Shown: positions 35,901 through 47,778, numbered from the stretch's first letter. The stretch is DNA of 64,000 bases from Tolypocladium sp. Sup5 PDA-1 (GCA_000750105.3 JPHH03000001.1:310001-374000); one strand, 5' to 3'. The notes: generated by a model not told the origin, from the letters alone. Numbers and translations are program-made.

Positions 35901-36028
35901 ACCCCGTTCGGAGCTGGGGGAGCTGGAGGTTCAATCAACCCTGCGCTTCCATCGTGCCGCGGGCTTCCTGTGAGCGATTCGTTGAGAGGAGGAGCTTCAC
36001 GCGCCACGCCAGGACTCGGGACTTCATC
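32917..36028. other. Long divergent intergenic region
   Basis: 3.1 kb without a supportable gene. Contains a G-homopolymer near 33410-33420 and four copies of a 7-bp unit at 34885-34912. Open frames are overlapping and low in coding character. Confidence 0.5.
34885..34912 (+). repeat. Four 7-bp tandem units (acttcgc/t)
   Basis: Two copies of acttcgc followed by two of acttcgt, head to tail; third-from-origin units differ by one C/T transition. Confidence 0.9.
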
Positions 36029-37736
36029 ATGGGTGTCGGCTCAGCTGCCGACGTCGAGGATTCGCCGCCTCGTCCGCCGCCCGCGTACAGCGCCAGCATC
36101 GACGCGAGCGACGACGACGGCGCCGCCATCATCCCCAAGGGCGCCCTCGACCCCGTCTACGAGGCCAAGGCCCGGGTGCTCAACCGCGCAGTATGTCGTC
36201 ACTCCCGTCCGCTCGGCGCTCAGCCGCACAACGGAGCTAGGTTGGCTAACGTGCGCCGTCGCGCGCCGGCAAATAGATCAAGGACATCGGCATGGGCTGG
36301 TACCAGTGGCAGCTCTTCATCGTCGTCGGCTTCGGCTGGGCCAGCGACAACCTGTGGCCCATTGTCACGTCGCTCATCTTCACGCCCATCGCCAACGAGT
36401 TCAACCCGTCGCGCCCGCCGCTCTTCACCCTGGCCCAGAACATCGGCCTGCTCGCCGGCGCCGTCTTCTGGGGCTTTGGCTGCGACATCTTCGGCCGCAA
36501 ATGGGCCTTTAACCTGACCCTCGGCCTCACGGCCGTCTGGGGCCTGATTGCGGCCAGCGCGCCCAACTTCGCCGCCGCGGGCGTCTTCGCGGCGCTGTGG
36601 TCGTTTGGTGTGGGCGGCAACCTCCCCGTCGACTCGGCCATCTTCCTCGAGTTTCTGCCGCAGTCGCATCAGTTCCTGTTGACCGTCCTGTCCATCGACT
36701 GGGCCTTTGCCCAGGTCATTGCCAATCTCGTCGCCTGGCCGCTGCTGGGGAACCTGACGTGCTCGCAGGAGGAGAAGCCGTGCCCCAGGAGCGACAACAT
36801 GGGCTGGCGGTACTTTGTCGTTGCCATGGGCGGCCTCACGCTGCTCATGTTCCTTGCCCGGTTCCTGCTCTTTTCCATCTTCGAGTCGCCCAAGTACCTC
36901 ATGGGCAAGGGCCGCGACCAGGAGGCTGTCCGCGTCGTGCACGAGGTCGCCCGGCGCAACGGCACAACGAGCAACCTCACCCTTGACGACCTCAGGGCGT
37001 GCGAGCCCGATGGCTACATCGCCCAGACGGACGCATCCGCGGCTCTCAAGAGGCACCTCGAGAAGCTCGACGCCAAGCACGTCAAGGTCCTGTTCTCGAC
37101 CAGGCGTCTGGCGCTGAGCACCGGCCTCATCATGGCCATCTGGGCACTGATTGGGCTCGGATACCCCCTCTACAATGCGTTTTTGCCATTCATCCAGGCC
37201 ACCAGGGGCGCCGAGTTCCAGGACGGAAGCACTTATATCACCTACCGCAACGGCTTGATCATCTCGGTCCTGGGCGTTCCGGGCGCGCTGCTCGGTGGCT
37301 TCCTGGTGGAGCTTCCTCGGATCGGCCGAAAGGGCACCCTCTCGGTGTTTACCGTCCTCACCGGCGTCTTCCTCTACTGCTCGACGACTGCGCTGAACAG
37401 CACTGCGCTCCTGGGGTGGAATTGCGCATTCAACTTTTGCAGCAACGTCATGTACGCTGTGCTCTACGGCTACACGCCCGAGATCTTTCCGACTCCCCAG
37501 CGCGGAACAGGCAATGCGCTTGCTGCGACGTGCAACCGAATCTTTGGCATCATGGCTGTGAGTACCCTGACAGTGTTCGTCCAAGTCCCAAGCTAATTTC
37601 GTTGCAGCCCATCATCGCCATGTTTGCGAATCTCGAGACGTCGGCGCCCGTTTACACCAGCGGCGCCCTCTTCATCGTCGCGGGCCTCCTTGTTTTGATC
37701 CTACCATTCGAGTCAAGAGGAAAAGAGGCTCTGTAA
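36029..37736 (+). CDS. Major facilitator superfamily transporter (SV2/SVOP-like sugar-transporter branch)
   Basis: Three exons, 36029-36190, 36277-37557 and 37608-37736, encode 523 aa; introns are 86 and 50 nt and both joins are phase 0 (LNRA-IKDIG and GIMA-PIIAM). About 12 hydrophobic segments are visible. Typical MFS elements include GFGCDIFGRKWAFN between helices 2 and 3, and FESPKYLMGKGRDQEA after helix 6. The second half has GGFLVELPRIGRKG and YTPEIFPTPQRGTGNA. The sequence resembles fungal transporters annotated as sugar or synaptic-vesicle-like (SVOP) proteins; substrate unknown. The N-terminus is acidic and proline-rich. The start codon is in the first exon and has a good context (atcATGggt). 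A start at the in-frame ATG 36292 would remove conserved sequence before helix 1. Confidence 0.9.
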
Positions 37737-39363
37737 AAAGACAAGGCGCATGCTTGATAGCTGCATGATTGTTGATACTATTGTTACCTTTAAATCACTG
37801 CGAATCATGGTGGAGGGAATATGACTTGGACCAGTCAAGGTGTCGAGCGAGGAGAACGAAACACCGTTACGGAGTATATGCAACGGAGGGCATGGGATAC
37901 CACGTTTGAAAGTTTGTGGACGAGTCCACAACAACAATTTACTGTCGACCTCGTCGCTCGCGAGACCTCGTGCCCGCGAGCGGGATGAGTTGCGTTCAAG
38001 TTGCTAGTTTGCAACTGACTTACACGGCTTCTGGGACGGGACGCGAAAACGACCTTGAGCATTTGGGCTAACTGCGAGGCCTTTTATTAGTGCACTGCAA
38101 CGAGCAGAAGTGGTCGCCGGGGCACTTGGGGTGAACGCGATGCTTTCCGTGAATGCAGGCATGAGCCACCAGACGCTGACAACGGTTGGCGTCCGGAAAC
38201 GTTGTGCTGCGAGGCGACGTGATCGTATCCCCCGACGTCGTACAAGAGGAAATCCCATGTCACGAGCCGGCCGGAAGTTAAGAAGACGTATCAGGATCGT
38301 ACTCGATACTCGATACTAACCCGGTCCGATACCGGCCATTCAAGCCCAGGCGTCCAGCGTATGGCTTCGAGGATGTCGTTGATACCCAACCCAAGTCTGA
38401 CTGGAGAGCCACGCCACGACTTGTAGACATCCTTGAGAACTGGCCTCGGAGCAGCAAGAGTCGCTTTGGGAACGCATCAGGTCTTGGCAGACGCACAAAC
38501 CTGGTAACTTCTGGCGACTGGATGGCGGCAGCCTACTGGCGAACGTCGCACCGAAGCAGCGAGTGCTGTTGCACAGGCCCTGCCCATTCTCCAGAGGTTT
38601 GCTCAGATATGGACGGCATCATGATCCCAACGTGACCGATGCTCGTTTGCTGCGGCGCATATCGTTGGCAACGTCTCCAATTTCGTATCCTAATGTAGCA
38701 AGAGAAGCTAGAAGGGATACAGCAAGACAATGCTACTTTGTGGCTTGGATTTGTACTTTGTACAGCTTCCGGACCAACCCAGCCAACGGGCCATGGCATG
38801 AAAGGGATGGCCAAAACGTGATGTGCTGCAAGGGCAGGGTTGGCTGCACTGCGGGAGTTGGCGGGAGTTGGACGTCGCAGGTTGGTTGGGCATTGGCCAG
38901 CGCGTGGCCATCTTACCGCTACTTGAGCTACGAGGTGCCAATGCATTCTCACCCGAAATTCAGATGCCGTGCATCCTGATGCATGTCTGTTCCCCGCTGT
39001 AGGTGCTGAGGGAGGCCGAATGCGTACGGAAAGGTTGGGCCACGATTTCTATGCCCAACGTACCAGCGAGCGATTCAAACTTAATGAAACCGCAAATGAT
39101 TTCGCATTGATATGGGGGGGGACAAGTCAATGTTCATGGACCGTGAGCGAGATCATCACGTGAGACGTTTCCCTTTGTTGTGCAAGGTGGAGGCCGCCTC
39201 CGGCAAGGACCACTGGATGCCCTGCGCCACGATCACTCCCTGCAGCTCCTCCGCAACACCATGATTAAGGTATAGCCAATCCCGACCACGCTGACCAGGC
39301 CTGTGTCAGCCCAACTCTACATCTTCGACAGCACCCTTTACGACACAGAGCAAAGGCAGCGAG
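37737..39363. other. Intergenic
   Basis: 1.6 kb with a TACGGAGTA motif at 37868-37876 and short degenerate repeats (cgatactcgatact near 38303; ggcgggagtt doubled near 38851). No gene was seen. Confidence 0.55.
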
Positions 39364-41510
39364 ATGGGTCGGGAAAGGAACAAACCCACCTCGGAGCCGC
39401 AGGCGATTTACGCCTCTGGACGAGTGAAGCACGACGCCGCCGCGGAAGCCCCGGACCTGCGCCTCCTCCACTACAACGATGTCTATCACGTTGACGGCGC
39501 GAGCGCGGAGCCGGTTGGCGGTGTTGCGCGGTTCATGACCTTGATCAAGGAGTACCAGCAGGGAGCGCAGTTCCAGGGCCAGCCGAAGCTGCTGACGCTC
39601 TTCTCTGGCGATGCCTTCAACCCGAGCTTGGAGAGCAGCGTCACCAAGGGTTAGTCGACTCACCTCCTAGCAGCGGTGCCGTTCGCTGACGGAGACCAGG
39701 GAGGCATATGGTCTCGGTGCTCAACGCGATCGGGACCGACTGCGCCTGTGTTGGGGTGAGTTGGTGTGATCTCTGGGCACTCGAGATGAAACCGAGCTGA
39801 CGCCGTCTTAGAACCACGACTTTGACTTTGGCGTCAAGCAGTTCGAGTACCTCGCGAACAAGTGCAGCTTTCCGTGGCTCCTCGCCAACGTTCTCGATCC
39901 TGCCCTGGGCGAGGACGTGCCCCTGGGAAACGCCAAGCAGACACACATGCTCACCACCTCCAACGGCATCAAGGTCGGCCTCATCGGACTGGGTGAGCGG
40001 GAGTGGCTCGCGACCATCAACAGCCTGCCGCCCAACCTCATCTACAAGTCAGCGAGCGCAACCGCCAAGGAGATTGTCCCCAGGCTGCGCGAGCAGGGCG
40101 CCGAGATTGTCATTTGCCTGAGCCACATGCGCGAGCCAAACGACAACAAGCTGGCGGAGCAGACGGACGGCATCATCGACATCATCCTGGGGGGCCACGA
40201 CCACTACTACAGCCACAGCTTCGTCAAGGGCACGCACGTGCTGCGCTCGGGGACCGACTTCAAGCAGCTGAGCTACATCGAGGCGCGGCGGAAGAAGGAC
40301 GACCCCAAGAGGTGGGACTTTGACGTCTGGCGCCGCGACGTGACCTCTGACGTGCCGGAGCACGAACCCTCGGCGAAGCTCGTCAAGGACCTCACGTCCA
40401 AGCTTCAAAAGTCGCTATCGCGGCCCATCGGCTGGACGGCCACGCCCCTCGACGCACGCTTCAGCACTGTGCGGATCAGGGAATCCAACGTTGGCAACTT
40501 TGTCTGCGACGTGATGCGGCGGTACCATAACGCGGACTGCACCATCATGGCGTCGGGCACGATCCGCGGCGACCAGATCTATCCGCCGGGCGCCGTTCGC
40601 ATCAAGGACATCACGACCTGCTTTCCGTTTGAGGACCCGGTTGTGCTGCTGAGAGTCAAGGGACGGGCGATATGGGATGCGCTGGAGAATGGCGTTTCGA
40701 CGTACCCTGCCCTGGAGGGCAGGTTTCCGCAGGTCTCGCACATCGAGTTTGAGTTTGACCCGAGCAGGAAGAGTGGAAACAGGGTCACGTCCATGTCCAT
40801 TGGGGGTGAGGCCTACGATCCGGAGAGGAAATATCTGCTCGCGACGAGGGGGTACATGGGACGCGGGAAAGGTGAGCGCCGAGCATCCCGTGAACGACGA
40901 GCCGAGACTGACAGGCACTGCAGATGGCTACATGAGCTTGCTGGTGACATCCGAGGGCGGCGAAGCCGTGGAGCTTGTCGACGAGGAAAACGGAATTCTC
41001 ATTTCCGCAATGCTGCGGCAATACTTTATGGGCCTGCGGACCATCGGCCAATGGAAGAGACTCTCAGACCACTGGGTCGGCGTCGCCGAGGAAGCCGAGG
41101 TGCCCCTATCACCGACCCGCACCAGAGAAGACGACCAGGCCGACAACAACAACTGCAGCATGCTGGGCCTGCACAAGCCCCCCAAGAACCGAGACGAGGC
41201 TTCCGGGGCGACCTGGCGCGGCTTCCTACGCCAGCGACTGGGCTTCAGCAAGGAGCCGCTCGACGACGACGACGACGACCACTTCGATCCGCACAAGGAA
41301 GACGGCGAGGAAGGCGGCGGCGGCGACGCCGAGGACAAGATGGACCTCGAGATCCTGCTGATGAGGAAGTTCTGGACGCGCTGGGCGCTCAAGGCTGGCG
41401 TCAAGGCGAGCGTGTGCGATCCGCTCAAGGAGGGCGAGTTTACGGTTGACTGGACGCGGGTGATTGCGCCGTGTCTGGAGGGTAGGATCAAGATGGTGGG
41501 ATCGACGTAG
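39364..41510 (+). CDS. 5'-nucleotidase-family metallophosphoesterase
   Basis: Four exons, 39364-39649, 39700-39755, 39812-40871 and 40924-41510, encode 662 aa; introns are 50, 56 and 52 nt and all joins keep frame. The metal-binding motifs of the calcineurin-like domain are visible: LLHYNDVYHVD near the N-terminus, GDAFNPS, GNHDFDFG (residues 114-121), CLSHMRE and GGHDHYY (241-247). A 5'-nucleotidase C-terminal domain follows (NFVCDVMRRYHNADCTIMASGTIRGD, then TCFPFEDPVVLLRVKGRAIWDALENG). No signal peptide is present, so a cytosolic location is likely, unlike the secreted UshA type. A C-terminal extension contains a run of aspartates near 41262-41280. The family hydrolyses nucleoside monophosphates or related phosphoesters; the exact substrate is unknown. 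The 56-nt second exon is easy to miss. Confidence 0.9.
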
Positions 41511-41730
41511 AGGCGTACGGACCCTTGACACGACAGGAACAAGGAAATAGAAATTTTTGGGAATTATTAGCCCTCTCGGACCGGCGAGATGTGATGATTG
41601 TCAGTCAATTATGTACGGCTTCGCTCATTTCAGTTATATGTTCAGGAAAGGTCAGCAAATCCCCGCCCCCTGCCACCGACACCATTTCGCATCACTCATC
41701 CAACGCATGCGTTTCACCCGTCCTCTGCCC

Positions 41731-42191
41731 TTACTTGGAGCACTTTCCGCTCTTGCAAGTGAGGTCGTCGGAGCAGTCGTCCCCGGACTTGCAGGAGGCG
41801 CCTGTTGTTACACGAACCGTTAGCAATCGAGCTCGGCAGGGAGAGAGGAATCACACAAGACGTGACGCGGCTTGCCTTCGCAGTGGCCCTCCCAGGAGCA
41901 GCTGGTGAGCGAGGTGCTGCACTTGCCGCCGGAGCAGACGAGTTCGTCGGAGCAGTCGTTGTCGGAGCCGCACGAGGCACCTGTGATTCCTTTCCTTCAG
42001 CGGACTGCGCTGAAGAAGGACGGGGGGTTGTGACTGCGAAGAGGGGGGGGGATGGGGTTCAAGTGGCCATGGGCCACATGAACGTAAGAGCAAGGTAGGC
42101 ATCCGCCAGGGGCAACCCCATGATGATGTGCGCACTGTTTACACTCAAGACTCAAGACTCAAGACTCAAGACTCACCTGCGCAGTGGCCCT
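41731..42191 (-). pseudogene. Orphaned C-terminal cysteine modules of the chitosanase
   Basis: Downstream of the stop at 42192 the sequence still looks like protein. The bases just after the stop read as KGHCAG in another frame, ending at a perfect GTGAGT donor (intron 42176-41981). The next exon, 41980-41876 (105 nt, phase 1 at both ends), encodes GASCGSDNDCSDELVC and SCSWEGHCEG. After a GC-AG intron (41875-41802), the last exon, 41801-41731, encodes ASCKSGDDCSDDLTC and CSK before a stop. These are tandem six-cysteine-type modules repeated with the same intron position. They are read only if the frameshift before 42192 is corrected or skipped by alternative splicing. Confidence 0.75.
42142..42176 (-). 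repeat. Four-plus 7-bp units at an intron donor
   Basis: On the plus strand actcaag occurs four times in a row (42143-42170), followed by the partial unit actcac, which contains the splice donor of the downstream chitosanase intron. The donor GTGAGT itself fits the repeat (…GAGTCTTGAGTCTTGAG…). Confidence 0.9.
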
Positions 42192-43195
42192 TCACGAGCA
42201 GTTGTCACTGGGAGGCGGGGGAGGCGGGGGAGGCGGGTTACCGGGGCTGCCGCCGCCGCCGATGCGCTGGATGAGCTTGTCGCCGAGGCCGCTGATGCTG
42301 TTCTCGAAGTCGTTGTAGTTCTGGGCGTTCCACCTGGCGCCCTTGGCCCCCGGGACGGCGTCCTTGCCGGGGAAGGCGATGTAGAGCACGTCGTTGTCGT
42401 CGTGGCCGGCGTCGCCGTTCATGCCCTTGCCGTAGCAGGCGGTGGCGAGGGAGATGGAGGCCTCGCCGACCATGGACTCCTTGCCGTCGTCGCCGTTGGT
42501 GTCGCCCCAGACGCCGTAGATCTGGGAGTGCAGTGTTAGTGTGACCGAATCGCAGCAGAGGGCTCGGGTCTCCCAGGATAGCCCGGAGACCGAGTTGGGC
42601 GAGAGCAGGCCTACCAGCTTGTTGCCGCACACAACGGCCATGACGCTGAGCGGCTCGATGCCGTACTGCTGGGGGTTGAACTTGTGCCAGCCGGGCTTGT
42701 CGCCCTCGTTGCCAAAGACGACGTACGGGTGGGCGTTTGCGTCGAGGTCCTTCTGGCCGGTGCCGTAGCCCCTGACCGTGTCCTTGAAGCGCGTCTCCAG
42801 CTGGGTGTCGTCGGAGCTGCGGCAGCGGCCGTCGTCGGCGGGGCCCTTTTGCACGCCGTCGCAGTCAATGTCCATGTTGACGAGCTGCCCGTTGCGGCCC
42901 TGCAGGTAGACGACGTTGTAGTCGCTCATGTGGTCGCCGCAGTACTCAAAGTCTAGGGGGCCGTGCGTGTCAGTCCCGGATGCACGTGGTGTTGGGGGCA
43001 CGGGGTGACGGGGCGAGACGCACTGCCGGAGTCGTTGTCGGCGCTGTGGAAGCCGCCGGCGAGGACATTCTTGCACTGCTTCTGCCCGCGGACGCTGTTG
43101 AAGAAGCTCTGGACGTTGCTGGGCACGTCGCGGGCCGAGGCCACGGCGGCGAGCAGCGTGGCCGACACGAGGAGGGAGTTTCGGAGCGGCGCCAT
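42192..43195 (-). CDS. Secreted GH75 endo-chitosanase, C-terminally truncated by a frameshift
   Basis: GH75 enzymes cut chitosan. Exons 43195-43024, 42952-42615 and 42521-42192 give 279 aa as read. The start MAPLRNSLLVSATLLAAVASA is a signal peptide. Family blocks are clear: FEYCGDH, MDIDCDGVQ, FKDTVRGYG, DLDANAHPYVVFGN, IEPLSVMAVVCGNKL and IYGVWGDTNGDDG. The catalytic Asp of GDTNG and Glu of GEAS are spaced 13 residues apart, as in the characterised Fusarium enzyme. The second intron (93 nt, CACTAAC branch) is a multiple of three without a stop. After the catalytic domain comes a GGGGSPG linker and nine prolines, then SDNCS and a TGA. Aligning with the downstream module (CSWEGHC) shows that one base is missing in the Trp codon; the frame is lost there. 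The catalytic domain should still be functional. The first ATG with good context was used. Confidence 0.92.
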
Positions 43196-44383
43196 CTTGG
43201 ATAGCAGCGACGGAGTCTTGGAGATTTGCAATGTAGGGACTGATGAGGATGGAGTTGTGAGCTTGAGAGCCTAGCTGCCATCCGCCAAAGGGAACTCGGC
43301 GATCCTTTTATACTCCCCCTCGGGGGCCATGTGGTAACACTGCACAGCTATAGCAGAACTCCCAACTGCGTCAAGTGGATGTCGTTGGCATCCGTCTTGC
43401 CGTCATGCCGAGAGCAGAGGCAATCAGGAGCTTCCTCGGCCGATCCCGCCGGGCTTACTCGCCCGAGGCCGTCTCTTCGCGCCCGACCGGTGGGCCTTGA
43501 CCTGTCAGAACACATGGAATCGGCACGTCGCGCGGGCAAACCTTCAGCCCTGTCGAAACACGTCGATTCCCTGGATGGATGACCCCGTCCCATCTCGCTT
43601 AGACCCAGGAACGTGAAGGCGCGGACACTGTCACTGGTGGAAAATAACGGGCGCCCCGGCGTCAGCATGCAGTTGCATCGCCGACGGAGGCAGGACATGC
43701 AGCCTCTTAGTCTTCCCCACACGGACGGTGTCCCCAGACGGTAGCCGCTGCCGCCGGAACTCCAGTGGAAGAAAGGGCTTGCATCCAATCAAAGGGCCTC
43801 CGTGGACGGTGATGCCGGAGCGGGAATGCGGCACGCGCCCTCAGGGTTCCTGTTCCCCTGGACGATCAGGGCAACTCGGCCGGAGCATCCTGTCGGGGTC
43901 CCTGGCTGCCACTGGAATGCGGCCAGGGTCCAGTCCAAGAATCCAATTGATGGTTCAATCCATCGGCTGGAGTCGACGGCTGAATGGACCGGCCCTCTCG
44001 GTGTTTCACCCGACGCTCATTCGATGGTTCGCCGCTCGCACCGGGCTTCCTGTTCTGGACTCGGACGCAATAGTAGGGCTGGGATATCTGGTCGAGGCTT
44101 GAATGTGAAGCAGACCCTTGGGCTCGGCTCGAGCTTTCTGGATTAGTGGACTCGTACGAGATCAACTCTACGGTCAATGGTGGCTGTGACATCGTACATT
44201 TACGGACACATCCACGAGCTCCATATTAAGCATCAGCAGACAAGCCGTATGTATGTATTTACATGCATGACCCTTGCATACAGACCCCTGACAGACTCGT
44301 TAAGCGTGGTAGCATTTACTTCACACCTCGACTTACACGCAGACTCACATCCACCATCACCGTGACAAGCCCACTTACACCCT
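43196..44383. other. Intergenic
   Basis: Promoter of the chitosanase gene, with a tttata element near 43307, and the 3' end of the P450. No gene was seen. Confidence 0.55.
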
Positions 44384-46328
44384 TCAACTGGCATCCGCCC
44401 GCTTCGACACCCGCACCCAAAAGTCGTCCATGAGCACAATGACGCAGCTGTACTGCCGCATCGGCTGGTGCACGTTGACAATGGTAAAGTCAAACTTGCG
44501 CAGCAGCTAAACCCACCCTCGTCAGCACATGCATCGTCCTGTCATGACGCGTGTCGTGCCACCACACCACATGAGGCCAGGGATCAGTCGACGTACCTCG
44601 ACAAATATCTTGTTCAGCTCCATCTGGGCAATCGTCCGCCCCAGGCACTGGAACTTGCCCGTCCCAAACACCAGCTCGACCCCGTCGGCCATGGCCTTGA
44701 ACCTGTCGGCGCTCTCCGCCGCGGCCTCGACCCAGCGCTCCGGGCGGAACACCTCGGCGTCCGCGCCAAACAGCTCCTTGGTGCGCAGCAGCGCCGCGAT
44801 GTTCTGCCCGACCTGCACGCCGCCGGGGACGTCGTAGCCGAGGATCGTGTCGCCGCCGGGCGGCACCTCCTTGGACGCGACGCCCGTGGCCGGCGGGAAG
44901 ATGCGCATGCCCTCGCGGATCACGGCCTGCAGGTACGGCATCTGGCGGGCCTCGCTGTCCTTGATGGGGGAGGAGACGGCGCCGGCGGCGATGCCGTCGT
45001 CAATCTCCTTGCGCAGCGTTGCGAGCGCGACGGAGTTGCCCAGGAGGCAGAGCAGGGTTGAGCGGACGGCGCTGGCGGTCGTATCGGACCCGGCGAGGCT
45101 GTGCTGGCCGTCAGCGTCGGGCAACACAAGGCCGGGCAAAAGTTGTCCGGGGGCAGCGTTGGACCTACGTCTCGGCGAAAACCTCCTGCATCAACTCGTC
45201 GCGCGTCAGCCCTCTGTCGATAAAGGACTGCATCATATCCTTGCCGCGCTTCGACCCCGGCGCCAACCTGCTGTCGACGAAGCTGCCCGCAAACCTGGGA
45301 GCGAGGTCAATATCAAGCTCCGAGTTCGTTCACCAACGAAGAGACGTCACGCACTGCATCAGCCGCCCGAACCCGGCGTTGTCCCCGGACGTCGGCCCCA
45401 TGACGTTCAGCGGCCACCTGCCGAGCATCGAAAGCAGGGCCGGCACGCTGCTCATCAGCATGACAAAGGGGAAGAAGCGGCGCGTCTTCTCGTTGTACTG
45501 GTACAGGTCCTTGTCCTCGCGGAGGAAGCCGTACGCGTCGCCGAAGCCGAGCTCGCTGATGACGTCGAGGGCGAAGTAGTTGCACTTGATGGCCATGTCC
45601 ATGGGCCTGTACTCGCTCGGCGTCGAGAGGTACTTGCGCTCGATGAGGCTGACAAAGGAGGCGACGTGCTTGTCGATGCCGGGCTCGAAGCCGCCCATCT
45701 CGCGCCCGGAATACTACCAACAGCCGTCTCGTCAGCGCACATGCACACTTGCACCCCGTTCCAGCCTGGCCGCAGAGAGCGGCATCGTGACATACCCCCG
45801 GCCCTATTTTGGCTTTGAGAGCCTTGTGGAGCTTGTCGTCTGTCATGGAAAAGATGTTGTCCACGCCGGGCGTGATCCGTACGACGCTGTAGAAAGGCCC
45901 GCGCTTGTATGCGCTGCGAACGGCAGACATCTTGCGGAACACGCCGGGATCGCTGACAAGGATCATGTTGGGTCCGGCTCGGATAATCGGGCCTGCATGC
46001 GGTGGACGTCAGTGCCGACTCCAACAGACACGGAGAATTTCTGGCCCTCCGAAGTCGACACCGAGGCCGTTGCGGTGGACCGGAGACAGCACGTACCGTA
46101 CTTCTCGCTCAGTTCCATCATTTCATAGTGTATCTTCCCCGCCGTGCTCTTCTGGGCCATGATCAAGTTGGTGAGGCCCATCCATCGCGGCCCGGGGACG
46201 TGGGAGAGTCGATAGTAGTCCCTCAGACATACGACGATAAAGACTGACACTCCCAGCACCGCCGCCATGGCAGCGCTGGGCACGAGAGGTAGTGGCCATG
46301 CCAAACTGAGAGCTGCGCTGGGCGCCAT
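44384..46328 (-). CDS. Cytochrome P450 (pisatin-demethylase-like)
   Basis: Six exons, 46328-46097, 45992-45796, 45713-45355, 45294-45169, 45098-44597 and 44506-44384, join in frame to 512 aa. Introns are 104, 82, 60, 70 and 90 nt. The N-terminus has one hydrophobic anchor (MAAVLGVSVFIVVCL) followed by the proline hinge HVPGPRW. The I-helix motif AGSDTT is near residues 307-312, ExxR is E367-R370 (REGMRIFPP), and the heme loop FGTGKFQCLG has the ligand Cys456. The C-terminal LLRKFDFTIVN and the stretch VASKEVPPGGDTI resemble CYP57/pisatin-demethylase-like enzymes. These are ER-bound monooxygenases, often in detoxification or secondary metabolism. No reductase or biosynthetic backbone lies nearby, so the substrate cannot be inferred. 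Confidence 0.92.
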
Positions 46329-47778
46329 TTTGCGCGTCGTGCTTGGACGCGTCGAGGGGAGTCTTCAATGAACGAAGAAGGGCAAGGAGAGGTGCGTATT
46401 ACGCGGAGTGTGCATGTGACGGGGGAGCCTTCTTTGTTTCTTCAATGGACGACGGCATGGAAATCCCCGATACATGTACGAACACCTACCAACTGCACGT
46501 TTACCCTCCATACGAGCTGTGGCCCGCCAGTGGCAGCCACATGCAACGGCAGTCGACCATGCCGGCAGGCATACGGACATCAACGCAGCGAATGGACGCT
46601 GCCGTAAATGCGCCGCGGCACGAGCAGCACACACAGCAGCCGGTACCTGCAGAGCCATGCCGTGCCACAATGCTTCGGCCCTGGTCGATTCTTGGTTTCC
46701 CCTGCCATTGATGCGAACCTGCGGAGTGGCGATCTGCTGGGACAACTCACACGCAAATGCCTCTCGCGGCAGGGATGCTGCCCGCACGCACGTGGACGCA
46801 TGGGGGCTGACACAATGAAAAACGCCTTCGATTATTCATTGATCCATTGCCGACCAACAGCTGCGGTCTTTGAAGCCCAGCCTCCGAGTGTCTTGGTCTA
46901 AGTGTGTGTGGATAGCCTCACCCACGTCGTTGAGTGACGGGACAGATGGGCCCCGCAATCAGCCGCGTGGCTGCACGATGAGTGCATTCTATTCGCCCTT
47001 CCGGTCGTTTACTCAATCTGGAACAATCGCTAGAGCCACATGGCAGCCGCATGGCCCGACTCGTAGCATGCATTGGACGTTGTAGCACATAGATCCGGTG
47101 TTGGCAGAGACGCAGGAGGACGTAGGTCGAACGGATTGAAGGTTGCCAAAGTGTCAGGCCATTGGCCTTATTTATACAAGTCTGTACTTCCAAAGCCTGC
47201 TGGGAGGCGTAATAAATGCAACACCGAGAAGCCTATCCATATCCACACTCCATCCGCCGAGCCAGTCCTGCCCTTATGGTCACGGCGAGGCACGTGAAGA
47301 CGTATCTGTGCACCGGAACGCCCCAGATTTTCGGCACCCCAGAATACAGTTTCTGCTTGTCCCTGACGGCGGCGCCTAAAGACTGTTACTTGGTGAAGGG
47401 TGTGAGGCCGCAGAGACCTGTTCACTCTGTGCGTGTGTCGAGCGATGTGGTGTTTGAAGTCGGACTCGACGATGCTGCTCGTGCAAAGTGAAAGGGAGGA
47501 GCAGGAGGAGATGGACAAGGGAGGAATTGCGGTCTGGTAAGCATGCAGTTCGCAGTGCTTTTATGATTTTCGATTTAACTTTGCCATCAGTAAACAAGGC
47601 GTCCATGTTGACGACGGCGTCCAGTCGCCGGAATCCACGCCACGACGCTGTGCCACGACGAACCTTCTTCGCGGGCCAGGCGTCGGCAATGTTCTCGAAA
47701 CTTTGCGTCAAGGGACTGCAAACTTTCCTTCGTGCCTGAAACCACGTTGATTCCAAACACAAAAGCCTGCTCTCCTCG
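46329..47778. other. Divergent intergenic region
   Basis: 1.45 kb between the P450 and the small plus-strand gene. No supportable gene was seen. Confidence 0.5.

Noticed and set aside
36220..37584. 454-codon frame antisense to the MFS transporter
   Set aside because: Shadow of a 12-helix transporter; charged and repetitive.
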